The notes: generated by a model from the letters alone, not told the origin. 24,810 nt of DNA from JAHJQQ01 sp964458835 (GCA_964458835.1 CAYWKV010000026.1:1-24810), one strand, 5' to 3'. Positions 1 to 8,002 are shown, counted from the first letter of the stretch. Made by a program: numbers and translations.

Positions 1-413
1 CGCACAATCTGCCCCTGCTCCAGCCGCACCGCGGCCAGCCGGTGCCAGAGGCCGGGGTTGCGGGGTTCGATGCGCAGGGCACGTTCCAGCGAGGCGGCCG
101 CGGCATCGAGGTCACGCGCCTGATATTGCTGGTCGGCACGGTCCAGGAGGGCGATCACGGCCGGGCTGCCGGCCGGCGCGGGGGCACTGACGCTGCCGCG
201 GTCGGCCGGCACGCTCGGGTAGGTCTCGACGCCGGGGAAGGTCTCGACACCGCGATCGGCATCGCTCGGATAGGTCCGTACGGCGCGGTCGTCCCGCGGC
301 GTGCCGTCCGGGTAGATCACCGGGGCGGGCGTGCTGCGGGTCTGCGGCACGCCGGCGCAGGCGGCGAGCAGCGCGCAGCAGGAAACCAGGAACAGTCGCG
401 ATAAGAACGTCAC
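1..413 (-). CDS. TPR lipoprotein downstream of PBP1B, LpoP-like (partial, runs off left edge)
   Basis: The minus-strand frame starts at GTG 413-411 and stays open to the window edge, giving about 137 residues without the C-terminus. It begins VTFLSRLFLVSCCALLAAC, a lipoprotein signal peptide with lipobox LAAC (Cys about residue 19). A Pro/Asp/Tyr-rich linker of about 70 residues follows, then a TPR-like helix pair (ALLDRADQQYQARDLDAA and SLERALRIEPRNPGLWHRL). The GTG overlaps the mrcB stop as GTGA, so the two are probably translationally coupled. In Pseudomonas aeruginosa the outer-membrane TPR lipoprotein LpoP is encoded beside PBP1B and activates it; the same neighbour, lipobox and TPR suggest that role here, by inference. 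The missing C-terminus prevents a firm assignment. Confidence 0.72.
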   Translation of the reverse strand, partial: MTFLSRLFLVSCCALLAACAGVPQTRSTPAPVIYPDGTPRDDRAVRTYPSDADRGVETFPGVETYPSVPADRGSVSAPAPAGSPAVIALLDRADQQYQARDLDAAAASLERALRIEPRNPGLWHRLAAVRLEQGQIV

Positions 414-2731
414 CGGAAGATGCCTCTCAGCCAGTCGATGGGTCTGGGCAGCTCGCCGCGGCTGCAGGGCGCGAACGCCTGCGGGGCACTGCCTGCCAGG
501 AAGGGCCATTGTACGCGATCCTCGCAGCCTTCGTCCGCACGCAGCCCCGTGAGGCGGTCGATCCACACCATCTCGACACGTTCCGGCAGCGACAGCACCA
601 GTGGCTGCACGCCGACGCGGGCCATGTAATCGCCCCATACCGGTACGGCACCGCTGCTGCCGGTCAGACCCATGGGCTGATTGTCGTCGCGACCGATCCA
701 CACCACCGCGAGCTGATTGCCGGTGAAGCCGGCGAACCAGCTGTCGCGCAGATCATCGGTGGTGCCGGTCTTGCCGGCGATGCCGGCCTCGCGCCCGAAG
801 CGCGCCCCGAGCGCGGCCGCGGTGCCTTCGGTCGCCACCGCCTGCAGCACCGAGTCGAGCATGAACACCTGTTCAGCGTTCACCACCTGCTCGACCTCCA
901 GCGGATAGCGCTGCAGCGGCGTCCCGTCCGCGGCGACCACGGCGCGGATGGCGCGCAGCGGCGAGCGGAAGCCGCCGGCCGCCAGCGTCTGATACATGCG
1001 CGTCACGTCCAGCAGCGACAGATCCGCCGCCCCCAGCAGCAGCGACGGATAGGGATTGAGATCGCCCTCCACACCCAGCCGGCGCAGCGTGGCGGCGACC
1101 TTGTCCACGCCGATGTCCAGACCGAGGCGCGCGGTCGGAACGTTGTAGGAATGGGTCAGCGCGTCGAACAACAGCACGCGGCCGCGGTACTGCTTGTCGT
1201 AGTTCTTCGGCTCCCAGGGCTCACCGACGCGTGACGGCAGCTTGAGCGGCGTGTCGTCCAGCCAGGTCGCGAGGCTGTAACGGTCCGGCGCGCCCAGGGC
1301 GGCGAGATACACCGCCGGCTTGACCAGCGAGCCGATGGGCCGTGCCGCATCCAGGGCGCGGTTGAAGCCGGCGGCGCGCGGATTGCGGTCGCCGACCACG
1401 GCCAGCACCTCGGCATTGTCGACGGCCGTCACGATGACCGCGCTCTGCAGGCTGTTCTCCGGCAGGCCGCGGCTGCGTTCCAGCTGCGCCAGACGGCCGG
1501 TGACCGCCGCCTCGGCCGCCGTCTGCGCCTGCGGATCCAGGGTGGTGAAGATGCGCAGGCCTTCCGAAGTCAGGTCCTCCTCACGGTAATCGCGATACAG
1601 CTGGCGGCGCACCATTTCGAGGAAGTGCGGATAGGCGTTGGCCGCCAGCGCGCGGCGCTTGAGCACGCCCAGCGGCCGCGCCCTGGCGCGCGCACCCGCG
1701 TCCGAGCCGAGCACGCCCTGTTCCACCAGCAGGTCCAGCACCAGATTGCGCCGCTCCAGCGCCTGCTTTGGGTTCTTGCGCGGATCGTAGTAGGACGGCC
1801 CCTTGATCATGCCGACCAGCAAGGCGATCTGATCGGGCTCGAGGTCCTCCAGCGGCCGCTCGAAATAGAAATGACTGGCCAGCCCGACGCCGTGCACGGC
1901 GCGCGGGCCGTCCTGGCCGAGATAGACCTCGTTGAGATAGGCCTCGAGGATCTCGTCCTTGGAATAGTGCGCCTCGAGCAGCAGCGACATGAAGGCCTCA
2001 TTGAGCTTGCGCGTCAGCGTGCGTTCGTTGCTCAGGAAAAAATTCTTGACCAGCTGCTGAGTGAGCGTGCTGCCGCCCTGCACCACCCCGCCGGCGCGCA
2101 CGTTGGCGAACATCGCGCGCAACACCGAACGCGGCGAGATGCCGTGATGTGCGTAGAACTGCCGGTCCTCGACGGCCAGCAGGGTCCGGATCAGCAGCGG
2201 CGGCACCTGGGCGAGCTGCACCAGCTGGCGGTCTTCCTTGTGGGCGGGATAGATGCTGGCAATCTGCAGCGGATCGAGCCGCGCCAGATCCAGCTCGCGG
2301 TTCTGGGCACGGTCCATCAGCCGGTCGACCGAGCCGCCGGCGAATTCGACCCGCAGCCGCTGCGGGTTCTCGGTACCGTCCCAGAAGGCGAAGCCGCGCG
2401 TCTGGAGGTGAAAGATCTCGCGGTTGCGGGTGTATTCGCCGGAGCGTGTCGGCTCGCGCACGGCGTGATAACCGAGGCGCTCCAGCTCCTGCGCGAGCTG
2501 ATCGGGCGTGAGCGGCCGCCCGGCATACAGCTCCATCGGCCGCGCATAGACACGCGCCGGCAACGCCCAGCGTTTGCCTTCGAACTGGTCGCGCACAATA
2601 ATGTCGAGATAGATGACGTAACCCGCCAGGATGACGAACAAAACCACCAGCAGCCGCAGCCACGGGAAGCTGCGGCGCGCGGCACGGCGGGAGGATCTTC
2701 GCTTGCGCGGCTTGCGGCGGCGGGCGGCCAT
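410..2731 (-). CDS. mrcB: Penicillin-binding protein 1B, bifunctional peptidoglycan synthase
   Basis: Class A PBP of 773 aa (E. coli PBP1B is 844 aa) that polymerises lipid II and cross-links the peptides in the periplasm. A basic cytoplasmic tail (1-22) precedes one membrane helix (about 24-43) and a UB2H-like region (about 55-140) that in PBP1B binds its lipoprotein activator. The GT51 glycosyltransferase domain has EDRQFYAHHG with catalytic Glu188, and GGSTLTQQLVKN at 219-230. The transpeptidase has the active serine in SLVK (Ser468), SYN (528-530) and KTG (654-656), so all three motifs are intact. The stop overlaps the GTG of the following TPR lipoprotein gene. The start at ATG 2731 gives the expected basic N-terminus, though I see no strong Shine-Dalgarno. 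The gene diverges from the NlpC/P60 gene across 122 bp. Confidence 0.95.
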   Translation of the reverse strand: MAARRRKPRKRRSSRRAARRSFPWLRLLVVLFVILAGYVIYLDIIVRDQFEGKRWALPARVYARPMELYAGRPLTPDQLAQELERLGYHAVREPTRSGEYTRNREIFHLQTRGFAFWDGTENPQRLRVEFAGGSVDRLMDRAQNRELDLARLDPLQIASIYPAHKEDRQLVQLAQVPPLLIRTLLAVEDRQFYAHHGISPRSVLRAMFANVRAGGVVQGGSTLTQQLVKNFFLSNERTLTRKLNEAFMSLLLEAHYSKDEILEAYLNEVYLGQDGPRAVHGVGLASHFYFERPLEDLEPDQIALLVGMIKGPSYYDPRKNPKQALERRNLVLDLLVEQGVLGSDAGARARARPLGVLKRRALAANAYPHFLEMVRRQLYRDYREEDLTSEGLRIFTTLDPQAQTAAEAAVTGRLAQLERSRGLPENSLQSAVIVTAVDNAEVLAVVGDRNPRAAGFNRALDAARPIGSLVKPAVYLAALGAPDRYSLATWLDDTPLKLPSRVGEPWEPKNYDKQYRGRVLLFDALTHSYNVPTARLGLDIGVDKVAATLRRLGVEGDLNPYPSLLLGAADLSLLDVTRMYQTLAAGGFRSPLRAIRAVVAADGTPLQRYPLEVEQVVNAEQVFMLDSVLQAVATEGTAAALGARFGREAGIAGKTGTTDDLRDSWFAGFTGNQLAVVWIGRDDNQPMGLTGSSGAVPVWGDYMARVGVQPLVLSLPERVEMVWIDRLTGLRADEGCEDRVQWPFLAGSAPQAFAPCSRGELPRPIDWLRGIFR

Positions 2732-2767
2732 AGGGAGTTGGTCAGGCGTTCAATTGGGCTAAAGAAT

Positions 2768-2783
2768 CCGGACTGCGGTCCGG
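2768..2783. promoter_or_regulatory. Small perfect hairpin in the mrcB / NlpC divergent promoter region
   Basis: The sequence CCGGAC-TGCG-GTCCGG is a 6-bp perfect inverted repeat with a 4-nt loop, in the 122-bp gap between divergent genes. It is preceded by TAAAGAAT (2760-2767) and followed by CCGGCTAA, which faintly resembles a sigma-28 promoter (TAAAGTTT-N11-GCCGATAA), but the match is only partial. It may be a protein site or chance. Confidence 0.25.
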
Positions 2784-2853
2784 CTAAGCGAGGTATTCCA
2801 TGTCCTGCAACGAGCGCGCATAAGGGTACGCGACCCGCGTCCCGCTGTCAGCC

Positions 2854-3378
2854 ATGAATCCGCACCGTCCGCATCACCTGCCGGAACCGGGCCTGCCGCC
2901 ACTGCTGTGGCTGGCCGTGCTGCTGTTGGCGCTGTCCGGCTGCGCCAGCCATCCGCCTGTGACGGTGATCACACCCGAAGACACCCGCGCTGCGCGCCCC
3001 GTGCCGTCGGCTCCGCGGATCGCGGTGGTGCAGGCGGCCCGAAGCATGATCGGCGCACCCTATCGCTACGGCGGCTCCAGTCCGCGCGGATTCGATTGCA
3101 GCGGCCTGGTCAGTTTCAGCTTCGCGCAGGCGGGCATCCAGGTGCCGCGCACCGCCGACCGTCAGTTCCACGCGTCACGTCCGCTGGGTGGCCGCAGCCT
3201 GCTGCCGGGGGATCTGATCTTCTTCGATATCGGGGGACGGCGGATCTCGCACGTCGGCATCTATGTGGGCGACGGACGCTTCGTGCACGCGCCGAGCAGC
3301 GGCAGGCAAGTCAGTGTAGAATCCCTCGCCAATCCCTACTGGCGTGACCGCATCGTCGGCGCCGGGCACTATTTCTAG
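2854..3378 (+). CDS. NlpC/P60 family peptidoglycan endopeptidase lipoprotein
   Basis: A 174-aa protein with a signal peptide ending in lipobox LSGC (Cys30), so it should be lipid-anchored at the periplasmic face of the envelope. The NlpC/P60 cysteine peptidase domain covers about 55-174: RYGGSSPRGFDCSGLV with nucleophile Cys82, PGDLIFFD, SHVGIYVGDGRFVHAP with catalytic His133, and His145 as the likely third polar residue. These enzymes (MepS/NlpC type) cut peptide bonds in peptidoglycan, typically mDAP-mDAP or D-Glu-mDAP links. It lies divergent from mrcB, which makes sense for a hydrolase and synthase sharing an upstream region. The catalytic set is intact; the exact bond cut cannot be told from sequence. 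Confidence 0.9.
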   Translation: MNPHRPHHLPEPGLPPLLWLAVLLLALSGCASHPPVTVITPEDTRAARPVPSAPRIAVVQAARSMIGAPYRYGGSSPRGFDCSGLVSFSFAQAGIQVPRTADRQFHASRPLGGRSLLPGDLIFFDIGGRRISHVGIYVGDGRFVHAPSSGRQVSVESLANPYWRDRIVGAGHYF

Positions 3379-3426
3379 CCGGTCGACGCCGCGAAGGGTA
3401 TCGCCTCCGCACCCGCCGCAGAACGC

Positions 3427-4167
3427 ATGACCGAAACCAAGACGCCTCATATCGGTACCGCGGACTGGCGCCACGCCCATTGGCGCACGCGTTTCTACCC
3501 GCCGCAGTTGCCCACGCACGCCTGGCTGGACCATTACAGCCGTCACCTGAATACGGTGGAACTGGACGGCGCGCGGCTCGCCGGCCTGGATGCCGGCCTG
3601 GCCGCGGACTGGTGCAGCCGCCTCCCGCCGCACTTCGCGTTCACCGTGCAGGCGCCGCGCCTGCTGACCCATGTCCACAAGCTGCGCAACGGCGGCCGCC
3701 TGGTCGAGAATCTGTTCGAGCGCGTGCGGCCGCTCGAAGAGCGGCTCGGTCCGATCCTGTTCAGCCTGCCGCCGAAATGGCATTGCAATCCCGAGCGGCT
3801 CGATGCCTTCCTGGCGGCGCTGCCGCCGCGGTTCCGCTATGCCGTGGAGTTCCAGGACCACGACTGGTTGCGTCCGGAAACGCTGGCACTGCTGCGCGAA
3901 CACGGCGCGGCCCTGTGCCTGAGCGATCGCCTGCCCGAGGATATCCTGGGGACCGTCACTGCGGACTTCGTGTATGCGCGCCTGTACGGCCCAGCGCGGA
4001 GCGGGCGCTATACCGCCGTGGGACTGCGCGCCTGGGCCAGCCGCCTCGCCGGCTGGCGGCGCAGGGGAATGGACGGCTACGTGCTGTTCCAGAACGGCGC
4101 GTCGGCCTACGCGGTGAAGAATGCCTGCCTGCTGCGGGATTTCGGCGGTCTGCAGGCAGCGCACTGA
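3427..4167 (+). CDS. DUF72 family protein
   Basis: A 246-aa soluble protein of the DUF72 (YecE-like) family, a TIM-barrel-like fold of unknown biochemical role. The N-terminus carries the family pattern: IGTADWRHAHW (9-19), then RFYPPQLP and WLDHYSRHLNTVEL (33-46). The usual family form is IGTSGW.Y..W...FYP followed by FNTVEIN.TFY; here the last segment reads LDGARLAG, so the TFY part is replaced. The middle has the expected FAFTVQAPRLLTH (cf. FxFxxKxPxxxTH), ILFSLPPKW, and YAVEFQDHDWL (cf. EFRHxSW). The end, YVLFQNGASAYAVKNACLL, matches the family's YxYFNNDxxAxAxxNA. It sits 48 nt after the NlpC/P60 gene on the same strand, possibly cotranscribed, and converges on the coiled-coil gene. Confidence 0.88.
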   Translation: MTETKTPHIGTADWRHAHWRTRFYPPQLPTHAWLDHYSRHLNTVELDGARLAGLDAGLAADWCSRLPPHFAFTVQAPRLLTHVHKLRNGGRLVENLFERVRPLEERLGPILFSLPPKWHCNPERLDAFLAALPPRFRYAVEFQDHDWLRPETLALLREHGAALCLSDRLPEDILGTVTADFVYARLYGPARSGRYTAVGLRAWASRLAGWRRRGMDGYVLFQNGASAYAVKNACLLRDFGGLQAAH

Positions 4168-4211
4168 CGGCCGCGACCTGTCGCCGCAAGGCCGGAACGG
4201 TTCATGAACGC

Positions 4212-5264
4212 TCAGGCGCCCGGCTGGTCGAACAGCGTCCTCAGCAGTTCGTCGGTGGCGGCGGCATCCTGCGGGGAAGCCGCGCTCGCATGCCCTTCCA
4301 GCTCCGCCAGCCGCGCCTGCAGCGACTCGACGCGCCCGCGCAGCAGCGCGTTCTCGTCCTCCAGCACCATGACGCAGGAATTCAACTCGCGGTTGGTGCG
4401 TTGAATCGTGCCGAGCGCGTCGTTCAGTGCCTCGGCCTTGTCGGCCGCGGGCGATATCTGGGCGAGCAGCTGCTGCAGATTCTGGATGGTGCGCTGCTGG
4501 CTGCCGACCAGATCGTGCAGCAGCTCGGCATCCGGACTGGCGTGCTGGAGCCGTTCCTTCTCGCGCACGACCGCGTTGAAGCGCCGCTGCAGCTCCTCCC
4601 GCGCGCGCTCCGCCGCGGCGAGCTTCCCCACCGCGGTCTGCAGCGCCTCGCTGTCGCCGCCGTGCGCTTCGAGCACCTCGCGCAGCTCGCGCATGACCGC
4701 ATGCTGGTTGTCGATCACGGACCGCAAATGGGCGATCTGTTCCCGCAAGCGGGTCTCTTCGTCGCGACCGGCCGACGGATCGTCCCGCACGCCGCCGCCC
4801 GGACCGGGCAGCTCCGCGACCAGCGTCCTCAGTCCGTCGACCAGCCGGGTCCGCCACGCGTGCGTCTCGCCGGCGGCATCCGGCTCCTGGGCATCCAGCT
4901 CCACCTGCAGGAACCGCTGCCGCAGCACGAGCATCTGCCGTGTCAGCGCGTCGGTGGCCGGATCGTCGCCCGGAGCGGCCGCCTGCGCGGCATCCGCGCC
5001 GTCGCCGGCATCTCTCATTTCGCCCAGCAGGCGGTCCGACCGGGCGATCTGTTGGCGCAGCAAGTCCGCATAGGCCGGTTGCGGCGACGCCGGCTTCGCA
5101 GCGGTCGCGTCCTGCGGCGGAGCCGCCCCCGCCAGGTGGCGCCGCAGCGCTTCGGTCTCGGCACGGCTGCGCCGCAGCCGGTGGAACAGCACTGCGGCGG
5201 CCGCCCCCAGCACCAGCAGCACCTCCAGCAGGCCGAGCAGGACAGACAGACCGAGGCTGTTCAC
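4212..5264 (-). CDS. Membrane-anchored coiled-coil protein, function unknown
   Basis: The 350-aa product has one N-terminal membrane helix (about 5-27, SLGLSVLLGLLEVLLVLGAA region) followed by a basic stretch (FHRLRRSR) and then almost entirely Leu/Glu/Arg/Ala-rich heptad-like sequence (for example LREQIAHLRSVIDNQHAVM and LEDENALLRGRVESLQARL). This points to a long cytoplasmic or periplasmic coiled coil; the positive charges after the helix favour a cytoplasmic coil. The start is GTG 5264-5262, 9 nt after the stop of the VWA gene, with GAGG seven bases upstream, so it is almost certainly the second gene of that operon. I recognise no enzyme motif and no named family. It probably acts with the VWA protein, by inference only. 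Confidence 0.8.
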   Translation of the reverse strand: MNSLGLSVLLGLLEVLLVLGAAAAVLFHRLRRSRAETEALRRHLAGAAPPQDATAAKPASPQPAYADLLRQQIARSDRLLGEMRDAGDGADAAQAAAPGDDPATDALTRQMLVLRQRFLQVELDAQEPDAAGETHAWRTRLVDGLRTLVAELPGPGGGVRDDPSAGRDEETRLREQIAHLRSVIDNQHAVMRELREVLEAHGGDSEALQTAVGKLAAAERAREELQRRFNAVVREKERLQHASPDAELLHDLVGSQQRTIQNLQQLLAQISPAADKAEALNDALGTIQRTNRELNSCVMVLEDENALLRGRVESLQARLAELEGHASAASPQDAAATDELLRTLFDQPGA

Positions 5265-5273
5265 GCCCGCGCC

Positions 5274-6866
5274 TCAGCCGGCGTCGTGCTCGGCCGAGGC
5301 CGCCGGCGCGGCACGCCGCCGGCGCCAGAAGATCACACCGGCGACCGCGGCGGCGATCAGCGCATTGACCAGCACGAACAGCGAGACGATCAGGCCCACA
5401 TTGATCCCTGCCGCCGGAGGGGTGACGGCCGGCTCCGCCGCCGGCGCGGGTTCCGCCCCGGATTCCGGCCCGGCTTCCGCCGCAGGCGGGATGTCCGGCT
5501 CGGCTTCGATGGCCTGCGCAGCTGGCTGCACGGTATCGCCGTCCGCCGGTACCGCATCGATGAACAGCGTCTTCTCGCGCTCGAAGGTCCCGCCGCTGGC
5601 GATCACCCGCACCCGCTGCTGCCCGGGCTGGGTGAAGACGAGGCGGTTGGCGAACACGCCGTCGCCGGCGGCGCGGTCACCGCTGTGGCCGGTGTCCTCC
5701 AGGAGCACTTCGCCCGGACTCCCATCGGGCTGGACGATCTCCACGCGGAAGCGCACTTGGGCGAGCAGTTCCCGGGCCGTGATGATCCCGCCATCCTGCA
5801 GCAGCCACGCCTCAGCGGTCTGTTCGCTGCCGACATAGGCGGGCTCGTCGCCGACCCGCGCCTCCATGCCGAGATCGGTCACGATATAGGCGCGGCTGTC
5901 GCGGTCGTCGCTGGCCAGCAGGCGCCAGCGGCCGGGCTGCGGCCGCGGCACGGTGATCATGTCGAACCGGTCGGACTCGAACCAGCGCACGCCCTCGCCC
6001 GCGGCCGCCGCGGCGAGCGTCTTGCCGGCGGGCGTCTCCAGACGGATCTCCACCTCGGGCGCGGCCTTCGAGGCCACGACGGTGACCTCGTCGACGGCGG
6101 CGTCGACCTGGAACTCGCCACCCTGGATCGGCAGCATGTCCGGCTGTTTGGCGCTCTCGAAGATCTGGCCGAAGGCCGCGTGCAGTTCGCGGTCGTTGGA
6201 GGCCAGGCGCGACAGCGCCGCAGTGCGCGCCGCCATCTCGCGCAGCAGCGCCATGTCGGAGGCCTCGGTGAAGGCGATGGTGTAGACCTCGATGCCGGCG
6301 GCCGCCAGGGCCTCGAGCGTCTCGCTGCGGATCCTGTCGAGCAGTGCGCGGTCGCGTTCGAAGTCGCCGGTGTCCATCTTGCCGTCGGACATCAGCACCA
6401 GCAGACGGCGGCGCTCCAGGCCGGGCGTGCGATCCGCCACGCCGTCGGCCTGCAGCATCGCGAGGCCCGCCTCCAGCGCGGCATGCAGATTGGTGTAGGC
6501 GCCCTTGGCCGAAACCTTGTCGACACCGCGCAGCAGCCGCTCGCGGTTGGCGGCGGTGGCCGGGGTCAGCCGCACCACCGGATAACCGGCATCGCTGAAA
6601 CTGATCAGCCCGACGCGGTCCTCGGCCCCCAGCAGGGAGATGAACAGCTTCGCCGCCGGCACGCGCAGCCGCCGCGGGTCGGTCTCCTTCATGCTGCCGG
6701 AGCTGTCCATCACCAGCACGGCGTCCACGCCGGCCCGCTCCGCCGCCGCGGGCGCCGTCAGAATTCCGCTGAGTAGAATCCAGACGCAGGCGGTGCGGAC
6801 GACGAGGAACCCGCACGGGGGACGACGGCCCGACCGGCTGCACTGCGCTGCGATGCCCTTCACCAT
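5274..6866 (-). CDS. VWA-domain protein with signal peptide and C-terminal membrane anchor
   Basis: A 530-aa protein. The N-terminus has a hydrophobic signal segment ending near APAAAERAG. The von Willebrand A domain (about 47-240) has a complete MIDAS metal site: DSSGS (54-58), Thr125 in AYTNLHAAL, and Asp161 in LVLMSDGKMD. A beta-rich region (about 240-430) containing EVLLEDTGHSGDRAAGDGVFAN follows, then a Pro/Ala/Glu linker and a membrane helix near the C-terminus ending in RRRR. The bulk is thus predicted periplasmic, tethered by its C-terminus. I chose ATG 6866 over GTG 6875 because GAGAGG ends 8 nt before the ATG, while it abuts the GTG. Such proteins usually mediate metal-dependent binding. 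The ligand is unknown; the adjacent coiled-coil protein is the obvious candidate partner. Confidence 0.88.
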   Translation of the reverse strand: MVKGIAAQCSRSGRRPPCGFLVVRTACVWILLSGILTAPAAAERAGVDAVLVMDSSGSMKETDPRRLRVPAAKLFISLLGAEDRVGLISFSDAGYPVVRLTPATAANRERLLRGVDKVSAKGAYTNLHAALEAGLAMLQADGVADRTPGLERRRLLVLMSDGKMDTGDFERDRALLDRIRSETLEALAAAGIEVYTIAFTEASDMALLREMAARTAALSRLASNDRELHAAFGQIFESAKQPDMLPIQGGEFQVDAAVDEVTVVASKAAPEVEIRLETPAGKTLAAAAAGEGVRWFESDRFDMITVPRPQPGRWRLLASDDRDSRAYIVTDLGMEARVGDEPAYVGSEQTAEAWLLQDGGIITARELLAQVRFRVEIVQPDGSPGEVLLEDTGHSGDRAAGDGVFANRLVFTQPGQQRVRVIASGGTFEREKTLFIDAVPADGDTVQPAAQAIEAEPDIPPAAEAGPESGAEPAPAAEPAVTPPAAGINVGLIVSLFVLVNALIAAAVAGVIFWRRRRAAPAASAEHDAG

Positions 6867-6874
6867 GGCCGACA

Positions 6875-6880
6875 CCTCTC
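6875..6880 (-). promoter_or_regulatory. Ribosome binding site that decides the VWA gene start
   Basis: GAGAGG on the minus strand with 8 nt to ATG 6866-6864. The alternative upstream GTG (6875-6873) would touch this element, leaving no spacing. Confidence 0.6.
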
Positions 6881-6882
6881 AA

Positions 6883-6985
6883 GTAAATCTTGTTAAATCA
6901 TGTCTTTATGGAGTCGTGCCGGCATCCAAGCCCATGCACGCCGGCGGCAACAACCCCAAGATCCGACAGAGATTCAAAGATTTAC
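6883..6985. repeat. Short inverted repeat in the AT-richer leader upstream of the VWA gene
   Basis: GTAAATCTT at 6883-6891 and AAGATTTAC at 6977-6985 are a 9-bp exact inverted repeat about 85 nt apart, in a locally AT-rich gap (6867-7018) between tpm and the VWA gene. Between them two GCCGGC hexamers can also pair. It could be a regulator site or a leader structure; the match length is short enough to be chance. Confidence 0.25.
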
Positions 6986-7018
6986 CTGCAAAAGCCAAGC
7001 CAGGACCGGGCGGTCTGC

Positions 7019-7675
7019 TCAGCGGCGCACCAGGTGATAGGCCCGTTCGGTCAGGCGCGTCAGGCCGCGCGCCCTGAGCCCGGGGCTCTCGGCGAGGATG
7101 TCCTGGCCGGCGAACGCGGCGATGGAGAAATCCGCGGCATAGAGGTCCTCCACCTCGGCCGGCGAGACCGCGAACGGCGGCCCGTCCATTTCCGCCTGCG
7201 GGTAGTCGAGCGCGATCAGCAGCACCGCCGTGCCGGGCGCCAGCAGCGACACCATGTGCCGCGCATAGCGCCGGCGCATCTCCGGCGGCAGCGCGATCAG
7301 TGAGGCCCGGTCATACACTGCCGCCGGACGGCCGACATCCTCCGGCCGCAGGTCGAAGAAGTCGCCCTCCAGCAGCGTGATCTCGGCGGCCTGATGGACG
7401 GTGAAACGGCCCTGCGCGCGCACCTGCGGCCGCAGGCCGTTCTCCGCGAAGAAGGCCTGGACGGCGAGGGGGCTGAGCTCCACGCCGGTGACGCGGTGAC
7501 CCTCGGCGGCCAGCCACAGCATGTCGCCGCTCTTGCCGCACAGCGGCACGAACACGCAGCCGCCCCGCGGCACCTGCAGCTGCGGCCAGTAGCGCTGCAG
7601 ATGCGGATTGATGTCCGGCTGATGGAAGCCGATTTCGTTGGCCTCCCAACGCGCGTGCCAGAAGCTCGGTTCCAT
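7019..7675 (-). CDS. tpm: Thiopurine S-methyltransferase
   Basis: A 218-aa class I SAM-dependent methyltransferase of the TPMT family, the usual length for bacterial Tpm. The start MEPSFWHARWEANEIGFHQ matches the strongly conserved family opening (FW..RW....IGFH). The SAM site is seen in CVFVPLCGKSGDMLWLA followed by GVELSPLAVQAFF (the family's PLCGKS.D and G.E.S..A...FF). YDRASLIALPPEMRRRYA is the later family motif. In vitro the family methylates thiopurines; in bacteria Tpm enzymes are also linked to tellurite and selenite methylation, but the native substrate is unclear. GAGGAG lies 5 nt before ATG 7675, supporting the start. It follows a structured repeat and so is likely its own transcription unit. 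Confidence 0.95.
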   Translation of the reverse strand: MEPSFWHARWEANEIGFHQPDINPHLQRYWPQLQVPRGGCVFVPLCGKSGDMLWLAAEGHRVTGVELSPLAVQAFFAENGLRPQVRAQGRFTVHQAAEITLLEGDFFDLRPEDVGRPAAVYDRASLIALPPEMRRRYARHMVSLLAPGTAVLLIALDYPQAEMDGPPFAVSPAEVEDLYAADFSIAAFAGQDILAESPGLRARGLTRLTERAYHLVRR

Positions 7676-7710
7676 GGACGCTCCTCAGTTGAAAATCCAA
7701 ACAATCCATG

Positions 7711-7943
7711 GCCACGGAAGCACACGGAACAACACGGACCAAGGCGAAATACAGGCGGTCGAACCGCGGATATTCGTCACGCGCAAAGGACGCAAAGGCG
7801 CACAAAGGAAAACCTATATAGCCACGAAATCCACGAAACCCACGAAAGCTAATGAGTGTAAACATAAGTCCTTTTCGTGGGTTTCGTGGGTTTCGTGGCC
7901 ATCATGTTTTCGATATTCTTTGCGCGCCTTTGCGTCCATTGCG
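7711..7943. repeat. Nested inverted repeats, copy A (CACGAARS / GCAAAGG units)
   Basis: The 327-nt gap 7676-8002 holds no gene but a compound hairpin. The inner arms, 7821-7848 and 7872-7899, pair over about 27 bp with one position that would be a G-U pair in RNA, around a loop of about 23 nt; each arm is three tandem copies of a CCACGAAAY unit. The outer arms, 7782-7807 and 7918-7943, match at 24 of 26 positions and are built of GGACGCAAAGG-like units. A third left-hand array at 7711-7738 (CCACGGAAGCACACGGAA) has no partner here, but resembles the left arm of the copy at 21825. The gap lies between the IclR gene and tpm, both minus strand. Confidence 0.85.
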
Positions 7944-8002
7944 GTAGAAGTCGAATGACCACTGCGCAGAGGCCTGTGCAGGAGTGACGCCGTGATGACG
8001 GA

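Noticed and set aside
4168..4211. Intrinsic terminator between the convergent DUF72 and coiled-coil genes
   Set aside because: I found no clear stem followed by a T run in this 44-nt gap.
3480..6776. A very long open plus-strand frame (about 1100 codons)
   Set aside because: It runs antisense to the VWA and coiled-coil genes and in another frame of the DUF72 gene. Its Arg/Pro/Gln-rich composition is typical of a shadow frame in high-GC DNA.
7711..7943. CRISPR-like array
   Set aside because: The units are short, degenerate and in inverted arrangement, with no spacers and no cas genes.
7638..7958. Small plus-strand frame between tpm and the IclR gene
   Set aside because: Its codons are mostly the repeat arrays of copy A (repetitive TKSTKPTK-like product).
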